From Sandaracinaceae bacterium (GTDB taxonomy: Bacteria; Myxococcota_A; Polyangia; Polyangiales; JAFGIB01), in assembly GCA_017881055.1 (NCBI GenBank), contig JADGRF010000175.1, positions 1 through 32,573 on the forward strand: a DNA stretch of 32,573 bases. Reading direction: 5' to 3'. Positions 7,508-15,746 of the stretch are shown one piece after another (position 1 is the first letter of the stretch; the number at the start of each line of letters is the position of its first letter). The position numbers and the translations under genes are program-made. The notes below the pieces were generated by a model. The model was given only the letters and a program-made list of their open reading frames with translations, was not told the DNA's origin and did not search any database.

Positions 7508-8746
7508 ATGACCGACGACGGCGGCAATGACGAGGCTCGGGGCCTAACGGGGATCCTGGCGCAGCTGCGCGAGCTCTCCGATGGTGACCTGTCAGGTCTC
7601 ACGCAGGCGCTCGATCAAGAGCTCGCACGGCGCGGCACCGGCAGCGCCGCGGTGCACGCCAACCGGTTCCTCGACGCGATCATCGAGAACATCCCGGACA
7701 TGATCTTCGTGAAAGACGCGGAGCACCTGGCATTTCAGCGCTTCAACCGCGCCGGGGAAGACCTGCTTGGCACGCCGCGCAGCGCGCTCTTGGGCAAGAA
7801 CGACTACGACTTCTTTCCCAAAGACCAGGCGGAGTTCTTTCAAGCGAAGGACCGCAACACGCTCGAAAGCAAGGTGTTGCTCGATATTCCGGAAGAGCCC
7901 ATCGAGACCAAGAACGGGCTGCGTTGGCTGCACACCAAGAAGGTTCCGATCTTGGACGAGCGTGGCGAAGCGCGTTACCTGCTCGGAATCTCCGAGGACA
8001 TTACCGCCCGCAAGACGGCCGAAGCAGCGCTCGTGCGCGCCAAGGAGGCCGCGGAGGCCGCCAGTCGCGAGCTCGAGGCCTTCAGTTACTCCGTGGCGCA
8101 CGACCTGCGTGCGCCGCTGCGCGCGATCGACGGCTTCAGCCAAGCGCTCCTGGAAGACTACTCAGGCGTGCTCGATGGTGAAGGTCGCGAATTCTTGAGC
8201 CGACTGCGCCTCGCGGCTCAGCAAATGGCGCAGCTGATCGACGATCTGCTCAACCTGTCGCGCATGACGCGTAGCGAGCTGCGGCGGTTGCCAATCGATG
8301 TGGCAGCGCTCGTCCGCAGCAGCGCCGAGAGTGTTCAGCTGGCGTGCCCGGGACACCGGGTCCAGCTGGTGGTCGCGCCCGACCTTTCGGTATCCGCCGA
8401 TCCCCAGCTCCTGCGGGTGGTGTTCGACAACCTGCTCGGCAACGCCTGGAAATTCACCCGCAAGACACCCGGCCCGCGGGTCGAGGTGGGCATGACGAGC
8501 GACCGCGACGTGCCAACGCTCTTCGTGCGCGACAACGGCGCGGGCTTCGACATGGCATACGTGAAGAAGCTGTTCGGCGTGTTTCAGCGCCTGCACACCG
8601 CGAACGAGTTCGAGGGATCCGGCATCGGCCTCGCGACCGTGCAGCGCATCGTGCACCGTCACGGCGGGCGCATCTGGGCCGAGGGTATGGTGGGCGAGGG
8701 CGCCACGTTCTACTTCACCCTGGGGAGCGAGGAGCAAAGCACATGA
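7508..8746 (+). CDS. PAS-domain histidine kinase (phytochrome-like kinase core)
   Basis: Predicted 412 residues. The ATG at 7508 has a G-rich Shine-Dalgarno (TTGGGGGCG) and is preferred over an in-frame ATG at 7466. After a 50-residue helical lead comes one PAS/PAC domain (about 52-168: NIPDMIFVKD, ISEDITARK), the HisKA dimerisation helix with H198 in VAHDLRAPLRAIDGFS, and a HATPase domain (N312 in NLLGNAWKFT, DNGAGFD, GSGIGLATV). No membrane segment or bilin-binding GAF domain is present, so it is a cytoplasmic sensor of unknown signal. The kinase core type and its coupled Rcp1-like receiver resemble phytochrome-class systems. The stop overlaps the next start as ATGA. Confidence 0.92.
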   Translation: MTDDGGNDEARGLTGILAQLRELSDGDLSGLTQALDQELARRGTGSAAVHANRFLDAIIENIPDMIFVKDAEHLAFQRFNRAGEDLLGTPRSALLGKNDYDFFPKDQAEFFQAKDRNTLESKVLLDIPEEPIETKNGLRWLHTKKVPILDERGEARYLLGISEDITARKTAEAALVRAKEAAEAASRELEAFSYSVAHDLRAPLRAIDGFSQALLEDYSGVLDGEGREFLSRLRLAAQQMAQLIDDLLNLSRMTRSELRRLPIDVAALVRSSAESVQLACPGHRVQLVVAPDLSVSADPQLLRVVFDNLLGNAWKFTRKTPGPRVEVGMTSDRDVPTLFVRDNGAGFDMAYVKKLFGVFQRLHTANEFEGSGIGLATVQRIVHRHGGRIWAEGMVGEGATFYFTLGSEEQST

Positions 8747-9201
8747 GCGATCACGCGAACGATAAAGTCATTCTCCTGGTCGAGGACAACCCCAACGACG
8801 AGATGCTCACGCTTCGGGCGCTCCAGAAGGGCCACGTCACGAACACCGTGATCGTCGTGCGCGACGGCGCCGAGGCGCTGGACTTCTTGTTCATCCGCAA
8901 CGCACATGCCGGGCGCGATCCCAAGCTAACGCTGCAGGTGATCTTGCTCGATCTCAAGCTGCCGAAGATCGACGGACTCGACGTGCTCAAGGCGATCCGC
9001 GCGGACGAGCGCACGAAGCTCCTACCCGTGGTGATCCTCACGTCGTCCGCGCAGGATCAGGACATGGTCAGCAGCTACAGTCTCGGTGCCAACAGCTACA
9101 TCCGAAAGCCCGTCGACTTCAACCAGTTCGTCGAAGCCGTGCGTCAGCTGGGGCTGTACTGGCTGGTGCTGAACCAGACTCCTTCGCGTTCAGCGGGGTG
9201 A
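8743..9201 (+). CDS. Single-domain response regulator (Rcp1-like)
   Basis: Predicted 152 residues, a stand-alone receiver with no output domain. Acid residues near VEDNPND (13-19), phosphoacceptor D70 in ILLDLKLPKIDG, T100 in VILTSS and K122 in YIRKPVDF give a complete active site. The insertion between beta3 and alpha2 (IRNAHAGRDPKLTLQ) and the Trp/Leu-rich tail (LGLYWLVLNQTP) are typical of Rcp1-like receivers partnered with phytochrome-type kinases. It is coupled to the preceding kinase by a 4-bp ATGA overlap, so it is almost certainly its cognate partner; the downstream target is unknown. Confidence 0.93.
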   Translation: MSDHANDKVILLVEDNPNDEMLTLRALQKGHVTNTVIVVRDGAEALDFLFIRNAHAGRDPKLTLQVILLDLKLPKIDGLDVLKAIRADERTKLLPVVILTSSAQDQDMVSSYSLGANSYIRKPVDFNQFVEAVRQLGLYWLVLNQTPSRSAG

Positions 9202-9202
9202 C

Positions 9203-9367
9203 TTACTCGATCGGCTTGAGCAACGCGTCGTAGTTGAGCTGGCAGATTGCGACTTTGCCGGCGCTCTTGCCCGGGTACGTGCGCGAGCCGATGCCTTGGT
9301 AGCGCTCCTTCTTCTCGTGCAGCTCGAAGTGCGACGTGCCGCCCTTGCCATCGCTCGCGCCGCCCAT
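9203..9367 (-). CDS. Short coding remnant or small protein, 54 aa
   Basis: The minus frame from ATG 9367 to TAA 9203 encodes 54 residues including SHFELHEKKERYQGIGSR and AICQLNYDALLKPIE. Third codon positions are strongly G/C (AAG, GGC, CTC, TAC), as in real genes of this window, and the composition is protein-like, unlike shadow frames nearby. The frame continues about 20 Ala/Pro-rich codons upstream to a stop at 9431-9433. I do not recognise it. It may be a complete small gene or the C-terminal end of a gene lost by rearrangement next to the HxlR-like fragment. Confidence 0.4.
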   Translation of the reverse strand: MGGASDGKGGTSHFELHEKKERYQGIGSRTYPGKSAGKVAICQLNYDALLKPIE

Positions 9368-9393
9368 GTTCGCATCACCAATCGCCGGGAACG

Positions 9394-9470
9394 GTGCAGC
9401 CGGGGCCGCCGGTGCGTGTGAGCTACGAGCTCACGGACAAGGGGCGGGCGTTTACGCAGCGGTCGCCGCA
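9394..9470 (+). pseudogene. Fragment resembling the C-terminal wing of an HxlR-family regulator
   Basis: The plus frame encodes VQPGPPVRVSYELTDKGRAF. This matches the beta-wing and following helix of HxlR-type winged-helix regulators (pattern PPRVEYxLTxxGRxL). Upstream of 9394 the same frame is only the antisense of the minus-strand remnant, and no N-terminal helix-turn-helix is present. It therefore looks like a detached tail of a lost gene. The match is short, so chance resemblance is possible. Confidence 0.4.
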
Positions 9471-9518
9471 CGGACTGAGCGGACAATCAGTCGCCCGCGT
9501 TGGCTATACGATCTTCCG

Positions 9519-9535
9519 ACAGGTGGAACGCCTGT
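9519..9535. repeat. Inverted repeat ACAGG-N7-CCTGT upstream of hydrolase gene
   Basis: Perfect 5-bp arms (9519-9523, 9531-9535) lie 31 bp before the hydrolase ATG, within its likely promoter or leader. A small operator is possible; short arms make the case weak. Confidence 0.25.
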
Positions 9536-9566
9536 ACGCGCGGGTCCGTAGTAGAGTTCGCGTCAC

Positions 9567-11048
9567 ATGGAACCGATCGTCCTCATCCACGGCTACAGCG
9601 CCGAGAGCAGCGACACCACACCGCAGGCGATCCACGACATTTACGGCACGTTTCCCGATGGGTTGCGAGCGGTCTACGGTGCAGCGAACGTGATCGAGGT
9701 CGACGTGTCGCGCTACGTGACACTCGAAGACGGAGTCACGATCGACGACATCTCGCGTGCCCTCGACCGCGCGCTGCGCCAGGATCACGCGCAGCTGTTC
9801 GCCAGCGGCTTCAACGTGCTCGTGCACTCGACCGGTGCGCTGGTGATTCGCAACTGGGTCCGCACCTTCAGCGGGCAGCCATCGCCGGTGAAGCGCATTC
9901 TCTATCTCGCAGGTGCGAACTTCGGCAGCGGCTGGGCGCACATCGGCAAGGGTCAGCTCGCGAAGTGGGCGCGCTTCGTGTTTCAAGCGGGCGCCGAGAG
10001 CGGTGTGAGGGTGCTGGACGCGCTGGAGCTCGGCTCGTCGTGGACGCTCGATCTCAACGTGCACTTCATGCGACGCGGCAGCCGCATGCGTGCCGACTAC
10101 GGCATCTTCGAGTTCGTGATCGTGGGCACGCAAGCGGACGTGAAGTGGTTCGAAGCCCCGATTCGCTACGCGCGCGAAGACGGCTCCGATGGCGTCGTGC
10201 GCGTGTCCGCCAGCAACGTCAACACGCACTACATGCACTTTCGCTCGACCAAAGCGGCCCAGGAGCTGGCGTGGCCGGCGGCCGCGGCGCAAGAGCAACA
10301 ACACCTGCAACGCACGGGGCAGCGCGACAGCTGGTACGAGCGCGTCGAGGCGTTCGCGCCCGGGCTCGATGCCATGCCGCAGATCCCGTTTGCGATCCCG
10401 TACCAGTGCGCTCACACGGGCGACGACATGGGCATCGTGATTGGCAAGCAGCCTCGCGATCAGGTGATTCGCTTGGTGCGCACAGCGCTCGGCGTGAGCA
10501 GCGATCCGGAGTGGCAGGCGGCGGGTGCGAGCTTCGACGCGGAGACCGACCTCACGTTTGGCGAGGCACGCAAATTTCAGGCGCCCGGCTTTTGGAAGCA
10601 CCTGATCGACGAGCCCCGCGCGCAGTACGATGCGCACGCGCAGATCGTGTTTCGCGTTCGCGACCAGGACGGGCGACCGGTCGAGCACTTCGATATCTTC
10701 TTCGACTCCGAGAGCACGCCGGAAAAGTCGATCGTTCCAATTCGCGACCTGCTCGAGGATCGGCACGTGAACGACACCACGCCGAACGTGATCGCGTTCT
10801 ACCTGCGCACGCACGCCTGGAGTGAGCAGACCGGCGATTGGGAGCCGCGTTTGCCCGACGTGCGCGGCCTGTACTTGGAAGTGTCCGCGACCGAGCCGCA
10901 GACGGATCAAATCGCGTATCTGCCGATGCGCTACGAGCTCACGTCGGACGAGCTGGTCGCCTGGATCGCGCCGCATCGGACGACGGTGATCGACATCGAG
11001 CTTCTGCGTTTGCCTTCGGATCGTATCTTCATGATGGTCAAGGCGTAG
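9567..11048 (+). CDS. Alpha/beta hydrolase (lipase/esterase-like), 493 aa
   Basis: The N-terminus opens directly with strand beta3 and the oxyanion-hole motif VLIHGYS (5-11), with no signal peptide. The nucleophile elbow is VHSTG (86-90) with probable catalytic S88; the first residue is Val rather than the usual Gly of G-x-S-x-G. The fold continues as LVIRNWVRT and ILYLAGANFGSG, where lipases close the pocket. Candidate acid and histidine residues cannot be placed with confidence. Residues about 370-493 look like a beta-rich appended domain (HAQIVFRVRDQDGRP, VIAFYLRTHAW). The total is far longer than a simple esterase, like phospholipase-type hydrolases. It is followed 15 bp later by a giant membrane protein, so the two probably act together. 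Confidence 0.82.
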   Translation: MEPIVLIHGYSAESSDTTPQAIHDIYGTFPDGLRAVYGAANVIEVDVSRYVTLEDGVTIDDISRALDRALRQDHAQLFASGFNVLVHSTGALVIRNWVRTFSGQPSPVKRILYLAGANFGSGWAHIGKGQLAKWARFVFQAGAESGVRVLDALELGSSWTLDLNVHFMRRGSRMRADYGIFEFVIVGTQADVKWFEAPIRYAREDGSDGVVRVSASNVNTHYMHFRSTKAAQELAWPAAAAQEQQHLQRTGQRDSWYERVEAFAPGLDAMPQIPFAIPYQCAHTGDDMGIVIGKQPRDQVIRLVRTALGVSSDPEWQAAGASFDAETDLTFGEARKFQAPGFWKHLIDEPRAQYDAHAQIVFRVRDQDGRPVEHFDIFFDSESTPEKSIVPIRDLLEDRHVNDTTPNVIAFYLRTHAWSEQTGDWEPRLPDVRGLYLEVSATEPQTDQIAYLPMRYELTSDELVAWIAPHRTTVIDIELLRLPSDRIFMMVKA

Positions 11049-11063
11049 CGTTCTCGGGGGGAC

Positions 11064-14000
11064 ATGACACGCGCATCCGCGGATTGGGCTGGACCGCTCT
11101 TGTTGATGCTCGCGCTGCGCGTGGCGTTGCCGACGGTCTCGGGTACGCCGCAGCCGTCGGCCGAGGCGGCTGCGGCGGGTGCACGGGCGTGGTCCCATCG
11201 CGAACGTTCGGGGGCGGCACCGGTGGCTTCGTGTCGTACGCGCGTGCAGCACGTGCTCGACGAGAGCTCGATTCCCGTCACCATGCCGCTGCCGCTGGAT
11301 CACACGATCCTCGCGGCGCTGCCGGACCCGATCGATACGCCGGGACAAGCCGTCTACGACAACGGCCTCGAAGCGATCGTGGAGGGCCTCGCCGAGGAAG
11401 ACTACGTGCGCGATCACTTCGTGCTCAGCGGCCAGGGCGATCACGATTCTGCCGGCGCGCGCTGCCCCGACGTAGTGCTGTTTCGGAAGACCACGAAGCT
11501 CGACGACTACCTGGTGCTGTTGCTCGTCGGTGAGTCGTCCACCTGGGGTGTGAACAAGCAGGAGCTAGAGGCCGCGCTCGGGCTTCTTTCCGTGCGCCCG
11601 GCCTGCGCAGTGGGAGATCCGACTCGTGACGAGGTGCGTCTGCTCGGGCCGTACCACTCGGGTGCGTCCGCAAGCACCGTGCGCGTGCTCGATGACTTCG
11701 CCGAGCACCACGCTTGCGTGAAGTATCGCGCCGCCAGCGGCTCGATGACTGCGCCGGGCTCGATCGCGGAGGTGTACTGGAATCGCTTCACCACGTCGGT
11801 CTCGTTCACGCGCGGCCTGCGTGAGCGCCAAGACCTGCTGCTGCAATTCTTGAAGCTCGATCCCGCGCACGATCAGGTAGCGGTGTTGCAGGAGAGCGGC
11901 ACGGTGTACGGACGCAGTGCGCGCTCCGGCCTGTTTACCGCAGCGCGCGAGCCGCGTCGCACCATCGACGTGGCCTACCCGCCGAACATCTCGGCCTTGC
12001 GCGAGGCGTACGGCGCGCTCGAGAGTAGCGCCTCGAAGGACGGCAGTACGTATGGCGGTCGGTTGCCTCCCGGCAGCTTGCCCACCAGCTTCGACGCCCG
12101 CGTGACCGCGAGTGACATGCTGACACCCTTCGCTCCGCAGGCGACGATGCAGCTGCACGACATCGCGCTGCAGCGCGTGTTCACCACGTTGCAGTCGCAG
12201 CGCGTCGGCGATGTCTTCGTGAGCGGCGTCCTGCCCGATGACGTCGCGTTCTTGAGCCGGCGCGTGAAGAGCGCCGTGCCCGACATGCGCGTCTCGCTCT
12301 TTCAAATGGAGAGCTCGTTTCTGAGCAGCGAGTACACGAACGACTTGCGCGGTGCGCTGGTGGTCAGCGCCTATCCGCCGATCGACGCCGGCGACGCGAG
12401 CCAGCAGATCCTGCATTCCGCGCTCGGTCGCGATCCCGCATCCGGGATCTTTCACGCGATCCGCTGGCTCGTGGATGAAAGCCGTCCGCGTGCGCCGATG
12501 AATCTCTCGCTCGGCGTGCTCTCGCACGGGCAGTTCTGGCCGCTCTCGATGGAGCACGCGCCGCAGAACGTGCCCGTGCCCGGCAGCTTCTCGATGCTGA
12601 CGGCGTTCTTGCTCGTGCTCACGCTGTTCAACGTGCTGGTGATCGACGCGTTGTTGCGCAGAGACGATCGTTCGCGGGTACGGCGCTACGCCTGGTTCTT
12701 GGCGGGCTTTCTCCCGTGCCGGGATCCGCTCGTGAAGGCATGGCACCAGGTGTTTCTCGGGATTTCGCAGGCCTCGGTGTTTTCGTCGCTGCTGATCCTG
12801 TGCAGCGCCCGGCTCATGTTGCTGCGTTCCGCGTCGTTCGTGTCCGCGCGCGGCCTCGTGGCAGGCGCGTGTCTCGCGCTGCTTCTCGTATCCGCGCTCA
12901 CGGTCTTGCGCACCTGGAAGCTCGTGCTTTCTGGCACGGCCGCGCACGAGCCGGTCTTGGGTAAGCGCCCGGCACTTGCCTTGCTGCTCGGCGGCGTGCC
13001 GGTGTTGGCGATCGGCTTCTTCGCCTGCTGCGGTATGTTCGCGATCGAGCCCGAGGCCTGGTCGCTGTTCCTGCTGCGCGCGGTCGACGTCGGCAGCGGC
13101 GTCTCGCCTCTGTGCATGCTGCTCCTGGCGCTCGGGCTCGTGTACCACTTCGCGCTCGCCCACGCCTCGCGCCTGCGCGTGATCGACTTCGGTGACGTGT
13201 CAGCTGAGCCGCCAACGAACGACGCAACCACACAGGGCCTCGGCGCGCGTCGTCGAAACCTGATGCTGACGCGCGCAATGCCCGCCGATTCCGCCTTGGA
13301 GCAGCACGAAAACGCGTTGTTCGAAAGCACGCTCTTGCCGGGAGGCTACGGCTACTACGGGACGGCATTCGCTGTTCTGCTGGTCCCTGTCGTGCTCGCG
13401 CTCTACATCAGGCCGGGCACGCTGCCGCGCCTGCACGGCCTCACGCTCGAGACCCAGCCGCTGTCGGCCGCCATGGTGCTCGCGCTCTTGCTCAGCTTGG
13501 GCATCACGGCCACCAGCATGCTCAAAGCGTTGAGCCTGTGGTCCCACTTGAGTGACGTCTTGCGCTGTCTTGCCGTGAGTGATCTCGGCGACGCATTCAA
13601 GCAGCTCCACGCGCCGTTTCAGCGCAGCGTGGCCACGCAGCTCGCCATGGGCCGCCAAGATCCGACCGAGCTCGACGCGGCGCTGCACCTGCTCGGCGCC
13701 GTGCCGACCAAGCGCGACGACCCGCGCCGGAAGACGTTCACGAGCCTGACCAGCAGCGACGACTTCACGACGCTGCTGCGTGCCGCGGAGAGCGCACGGC
13801 TCGCCCTCGACAGCACGGCACCGGAGGCGGAGCGGCCTGCCCTGCGCGCGGCGCTAGCGTCCTACGTGGCGTTCGGGCTGACGCGTTGGATCAAGCAGTT
13901 TCGCTTCTTGATCTGGGTGATCACCGTCGGGACCGCGGTGCTGCTGCTATCGAGCACCAGCTACGTGTTCACGGTGCGCCGGCTGTTCGTGACGGTGTTC

Positions 14001-14237
14001 GCGCTGCTGTCCATGGCGGGTGTGATCGCGAGCGGCACGATCTTTCTCGGTGTGGAGCGCGACGAGGTGCTGAGCCACATCGGTGGCAGCAACCCTGGCG
14101 AGTTCACCTTTCGCAACAACTTGCTGCGCATCGCCGGCTGGGGCTTGCTTCCCGTCGCGCTGGCCGTGGCTGCGTACTTTCCGGATGCGATGCGCGGGCT
14201 CGTCACGTGGCTCGACGCGCTTGGCGGCTCGCGCTGA
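11064..14237 (+). CDS. Large polytopic membrane protein with periplasmic-binding-like N-terminal region, 1057 aa
   Basis: The start at 11064 follows a strong GGGGGG Shine-Dalgarno and lies 15 bp after the hydrolase. Residues 8-27 are a signal sequence or membrane anchor. Residues 28-510 form a soluble, presumably periplasmic part with two conserved-looking blocks: CPDVVLF...LVLLLVGESSTWGVNKQ (134-165) and a type I periplasmic-binding-protein-like part (VAVLQESGTVYG 272-283; VGDVFVSGVLPDDVAFLSRR 381-400; GALVVSAYPP 430-439). About ten transmembrane helices follow (approximately 511-530, 563-583, 596-615, 636-656, 677-699, 767-786, 799-820, 944-966, 975-995, 1023-1042), with cytoplasmic or loop regions at 705-760 and 825-940. 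I do not know a named family. It could be a receptor or transporter working with the hydrolase; function is unknown. Confidence 0.85.
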   Translation: MTRASADWAGPLLLMLALRVALPTVSGTPQPSAEAAAAGARAWSHRERSGAAPVASCRTRVQHVLDESSIPVTMPLPLDHTILAALPDPIDTPGQAVYDNGLEAIVEGLAEEDYVRDHFVLSGQGDHDSAGARCPDVVLFRKTTKLDDYLVLLLVGESSTWGVNKQELEAALGLLSVRPACAVGDPTRDEVRLLGPYHSGASASTVRVLDDFAEHHACVKYRAASGSMTAPGSIAEVYWNRFTTSVSFTRGLRERQDLLLQFLKLDPAHDQVAVLQESGTVYGRSARSGLFTAAREPRRTIDVAYPPNISALREAYGALESSASKDGSTYGGRLPPGSLPTSFDARVTASDMLTPFAPQATMQLHDIALQRVFTTLQSQRVGDVFVSGVLPDDVAFLSRRVKSAVPDMRVSLFQMESSFLSSEYTNDLRGALVVSAYPPIDAGDASQQILHSALGRDPASGIFHAIRWLVDESRPRAPMNLSLGVLSHGQFWPLSMEHAPQNVPVPGSFSMLTAFLLVLTLFNVLVIDALLRRDDRSRVRRYAWFLAGFLPCRDPLVKAWHQVFLGISQASVFSSLLILCSARLMLLRSASFVSARGLVAGACLALLLVSALTVLRTWKLVLSGTAAHEPVLGKRPALALLLGGVPVLAIGFFACCGMFAIEPEAWSLFLLRAVDVGSGVSPLCMLLLALGLVYHFALAHASRLRVIDFGDVSAEPPTNDATTQGLGARRRNLMLTRAMPADSALEQHENALFESTLLPGGYGYYGTAFAVLLVPVVLALYIRPGTLPRLHGLTLETQPLSAAMVLALLLSLGITATSMLKALSLWSHLSDVLRCLAVSDLGDAFKQLHAPFQRSVATQLAMGRQDPTELDAALHLLGAVPTKRDDPRRKTFTSLTSSDDFTTLLRAAESARLALDSTAPEAERPALRAALASYVAFGLTRWIKQFRFLIWVITVGTAVLLLSSTSYVFTVRRLFVTVFALLSMAGVIASGTIFLGVERDEVLSHIGGSNPGEFTFRNNLLRIAGWGLLPVALAVAAYFPDAMRGLVTWLDALGGSR

Positions 14238-14254
14238 CGCGGGTCACGCGCGCG

Positions 14255-14812
14255 CTAGATTTGGGCGTTGCGCTGGCTAAAGGCGTTGAATCCGTCGATG
14301 AATTTCTGCATCAGCTCCCGCGTGGCGGTCTTGAACGAGCCGTTCGGTTCGAACAGCTCGGCCGCGTTGCCGATGTACGCTTCGGGCTGTCCCATGGTCG
14401 GCATGTTCAGGAATACCAGGGACTGACGTAAATGATGGTTCGCGCCGAAGCCGCCGAGCGCCCCGGGAGACACGCTGACGATCGCGGCGGGCTTGCCGTT
14501 CCAGCTGCTCTTTCCGTAAGGTCGAGAGCCGATGTCCAGCGCGTTCTTGAGCACGCCGGGAACGGAGCGATTGTATTCCGGCGTGAAGAACAGCACGGAG
14601 TCCATGCGTGCCACATGAGCTTTGAAGTCGCGAACGGCCGGCGGCGGTTCCGATTCGTGGTCCTGGTTGTAGAGCGGAAGCTGACCGATCTCTATGACCT
14701 CACACTTCAGCGCGTCCGGGGCAAGCTTCATGACGGCTTGGGCAACTTTGCGGTTGAGCGAATCTTTGCGGAGACTGCCGATGATCACTGCGACGTTGTG
14801 AGGAGTTGTCAT
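14255..14812 (-). CDS. NADPH-dependent FMN reductase family protein
   Basis: Predicted 185 residues from the ATG at 14812, which has a good Shine-Dalgarno (GGAGAAAG) 8 nt upstream. The flavodoxin-like fold shows the FMN phosphate loop GSLRKDSLNRKVAQAV near the N-terminus and the family signature FFTPEYNRSVPGVLKNALD (about 76-94), followed by SPGALGGFGANHHLR. Relatives (ChrR/YieF, azoreductase-like) transfer electrons from NAD(P)H through FMN to quinones, azo dyes or metal ions and protect against oxidative stress. It lies 126 bp downstream of a methyltransferase on the same strand and converges on the big membrane-protein gene, 17 bp apart. Confidence 0.92.
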   Translation of the reverse strand: MTTPHNVAVIIGSLRKDSLNRKVAQAVMKLAPDALKCEVIEIGQLPLYNQDHESEPPPAVRDFKAHVARMDSVLFFTPEYNRSVPGVLKNALDIGSRPYGKSSWNGKPAAIVSVSPGALGGFGANHHLRQSLVFLNMPTMGQPEAYIGNAAELFEPNGSFKTATRELMQKFIDGFNAFSQRNAQI

Positions 14813-14938
14813 AGGGGTTCTTTCTCCGTGCTGCATGCTGCATGATGGATGCCAGCGGTCCGTGGCGCGCGTGCTGAGCACGAGGCCGCGATCGCCGCGG
14901 AACGAGACGATCTTGCGCGACCAAAATGCCCCGCGCGG

Positions 14939-15652
14939 TTACGTGGTTTCGGCCGCGTCGGCGGCGCACAGCTCGACCGCTCCGTCGACTTCCACGAAGT
15001 ACTCGCTCGTGGGTCCGGGCGCCTTCTTTTGCCATGCCCGTAGCTGATCGCTGCCGATCGCGACGCTGCGGAGCAGCTCGAAGCTTGCCGGGATGCGCCC
15101 GCCGAAGCCGTGGTAGGTGAACAAGCACGTGCCCACGGCCGCGTCCTGCAACCAGCGCTCGACGATCGCGATGTCGTGAAAGTGACGCAGCTCGGACAGC
15201 TCCACGGCGTCGTCGAGTTGCTCTTTGCGCTCGTAGAGATTCTCGCCGAAAGGGTTGAAGCAATAGAACGCATCGAAGCGCGACGCATCGACGCTCTCGA
15301 GTAGGCCGTGGATGAACGTGCAGTCGGCTTGGTACGTGGCGGCGGCCACCCGCGCGGCGTCCACCAAGTGGGCGCGTTGTTCGACGCCGGTGCAGGCGCG
15401 GCCCGCGACCAAGCTCGCCACGATGCAGAACTTGCCCGAGCCCGAGCCGATGTCGAGCAGGGCTTCGCAGCCCAGCTCTTCCAGCCAGATACCCGCGGTG
15501 GTCGCGACCGCAACGGGCGTCCAGAAGCGCGGGGACACGAGTCGAATCTTGTCCGGGTACACGCGATCGAAGGTCACGTCGCGGACGTTCGATCGCTGCC
15601 GGAGCGCATTGGACACGAAGGGTTTCACGGCCTTTCTCCCAGTGTCGCACAT
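14939..15652 (-). CDS. Class I SAM-dependent methyltransferase
   Basis: Predicted 237 residues. Motif I for S-adenosylmethionine binding is LLDIGSGSGKFCIVASL (about 65-81), followed by the acidic end of beta2 in GVEQRAHLVDAAR and motif IV-like FDAFYCFNPFGENLYE. The region around NPFGENL resembles the NPPY/NPF loop of enzymes methylating N atoms, but no specific substrate can be assigned. It is transcribed away from the thioredoxin gene; the two starts are within about 95 bp, or overlap if the thioredoxin begins at its upstream ATG at 15651. Followed by 126 bp with no recognisable gene before the FMN reductase. Confidence 0.85.
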   Translation of the reverse strand: MCDTGRKAVKPFVSNALRQRSNVRDVTFDRVYPDKIRLVSPRFWTPVAVATTAGIWLEELGCEALLDIGSGSGKFCIVASLVAGRACTGVEQRAHLVDAARVAAATYQADCTFIHGLLESVDASRFDAFYCFNPFGENLYERKEQLDDAVELSELRHFHDIAIVERWLQDAAVGTCLFTYHGFGGRIPASFELLRSVAIGSDQLRAWQKKAPGPTSEYFVEVDGAVELCAADAAETT

Positions 15653-15746
15653 GCGCCGATGCGGCCACAGGATTTGTTGCGCCGGTCTACGTCGTGCTTA
15701 CGTCCCGCGTGTGGAAGCGTCAGCAGCAGCTCATTCCGCCGAGCAC

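Larger units (their letters stand above)
9202..9566. other. 365-bp region of gene remnants
   Basis: There is no intact gene of normal size. The left half carries a short minus-strand coding remnant and the centre a plus-strand piece resembling an HxlR regulator tail, both listed separately. The right end contains an inverted repeat ACAGG-N7-CCTGT (9519-9535), about 32 bp before the hydrolase start, which may belong to its promoter. Confidence 0.45.

Noticed and set aside
9504..11444. 646-codon open frame on the minus strand
   Set aside because: It is antisense to the hydrolase and the start of the membrane protein, is His/Arg-rich, and has no motif; long shadow frames are common in high-GC DNA.
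12435..12452. GATCCCG-CATC-CGGGATC inverted repeat
   Set aside because: It lies inside the membrane-protein coding sequence, is short, and such repeats are expected by chance in GC-rich DNA.
11565..13163. 532-codon open frame on the minus strand
   Set aside because: Antisense to the membrane-protein gene, with Arg/His/Gln-rich low-complexity composition and no domain signature.
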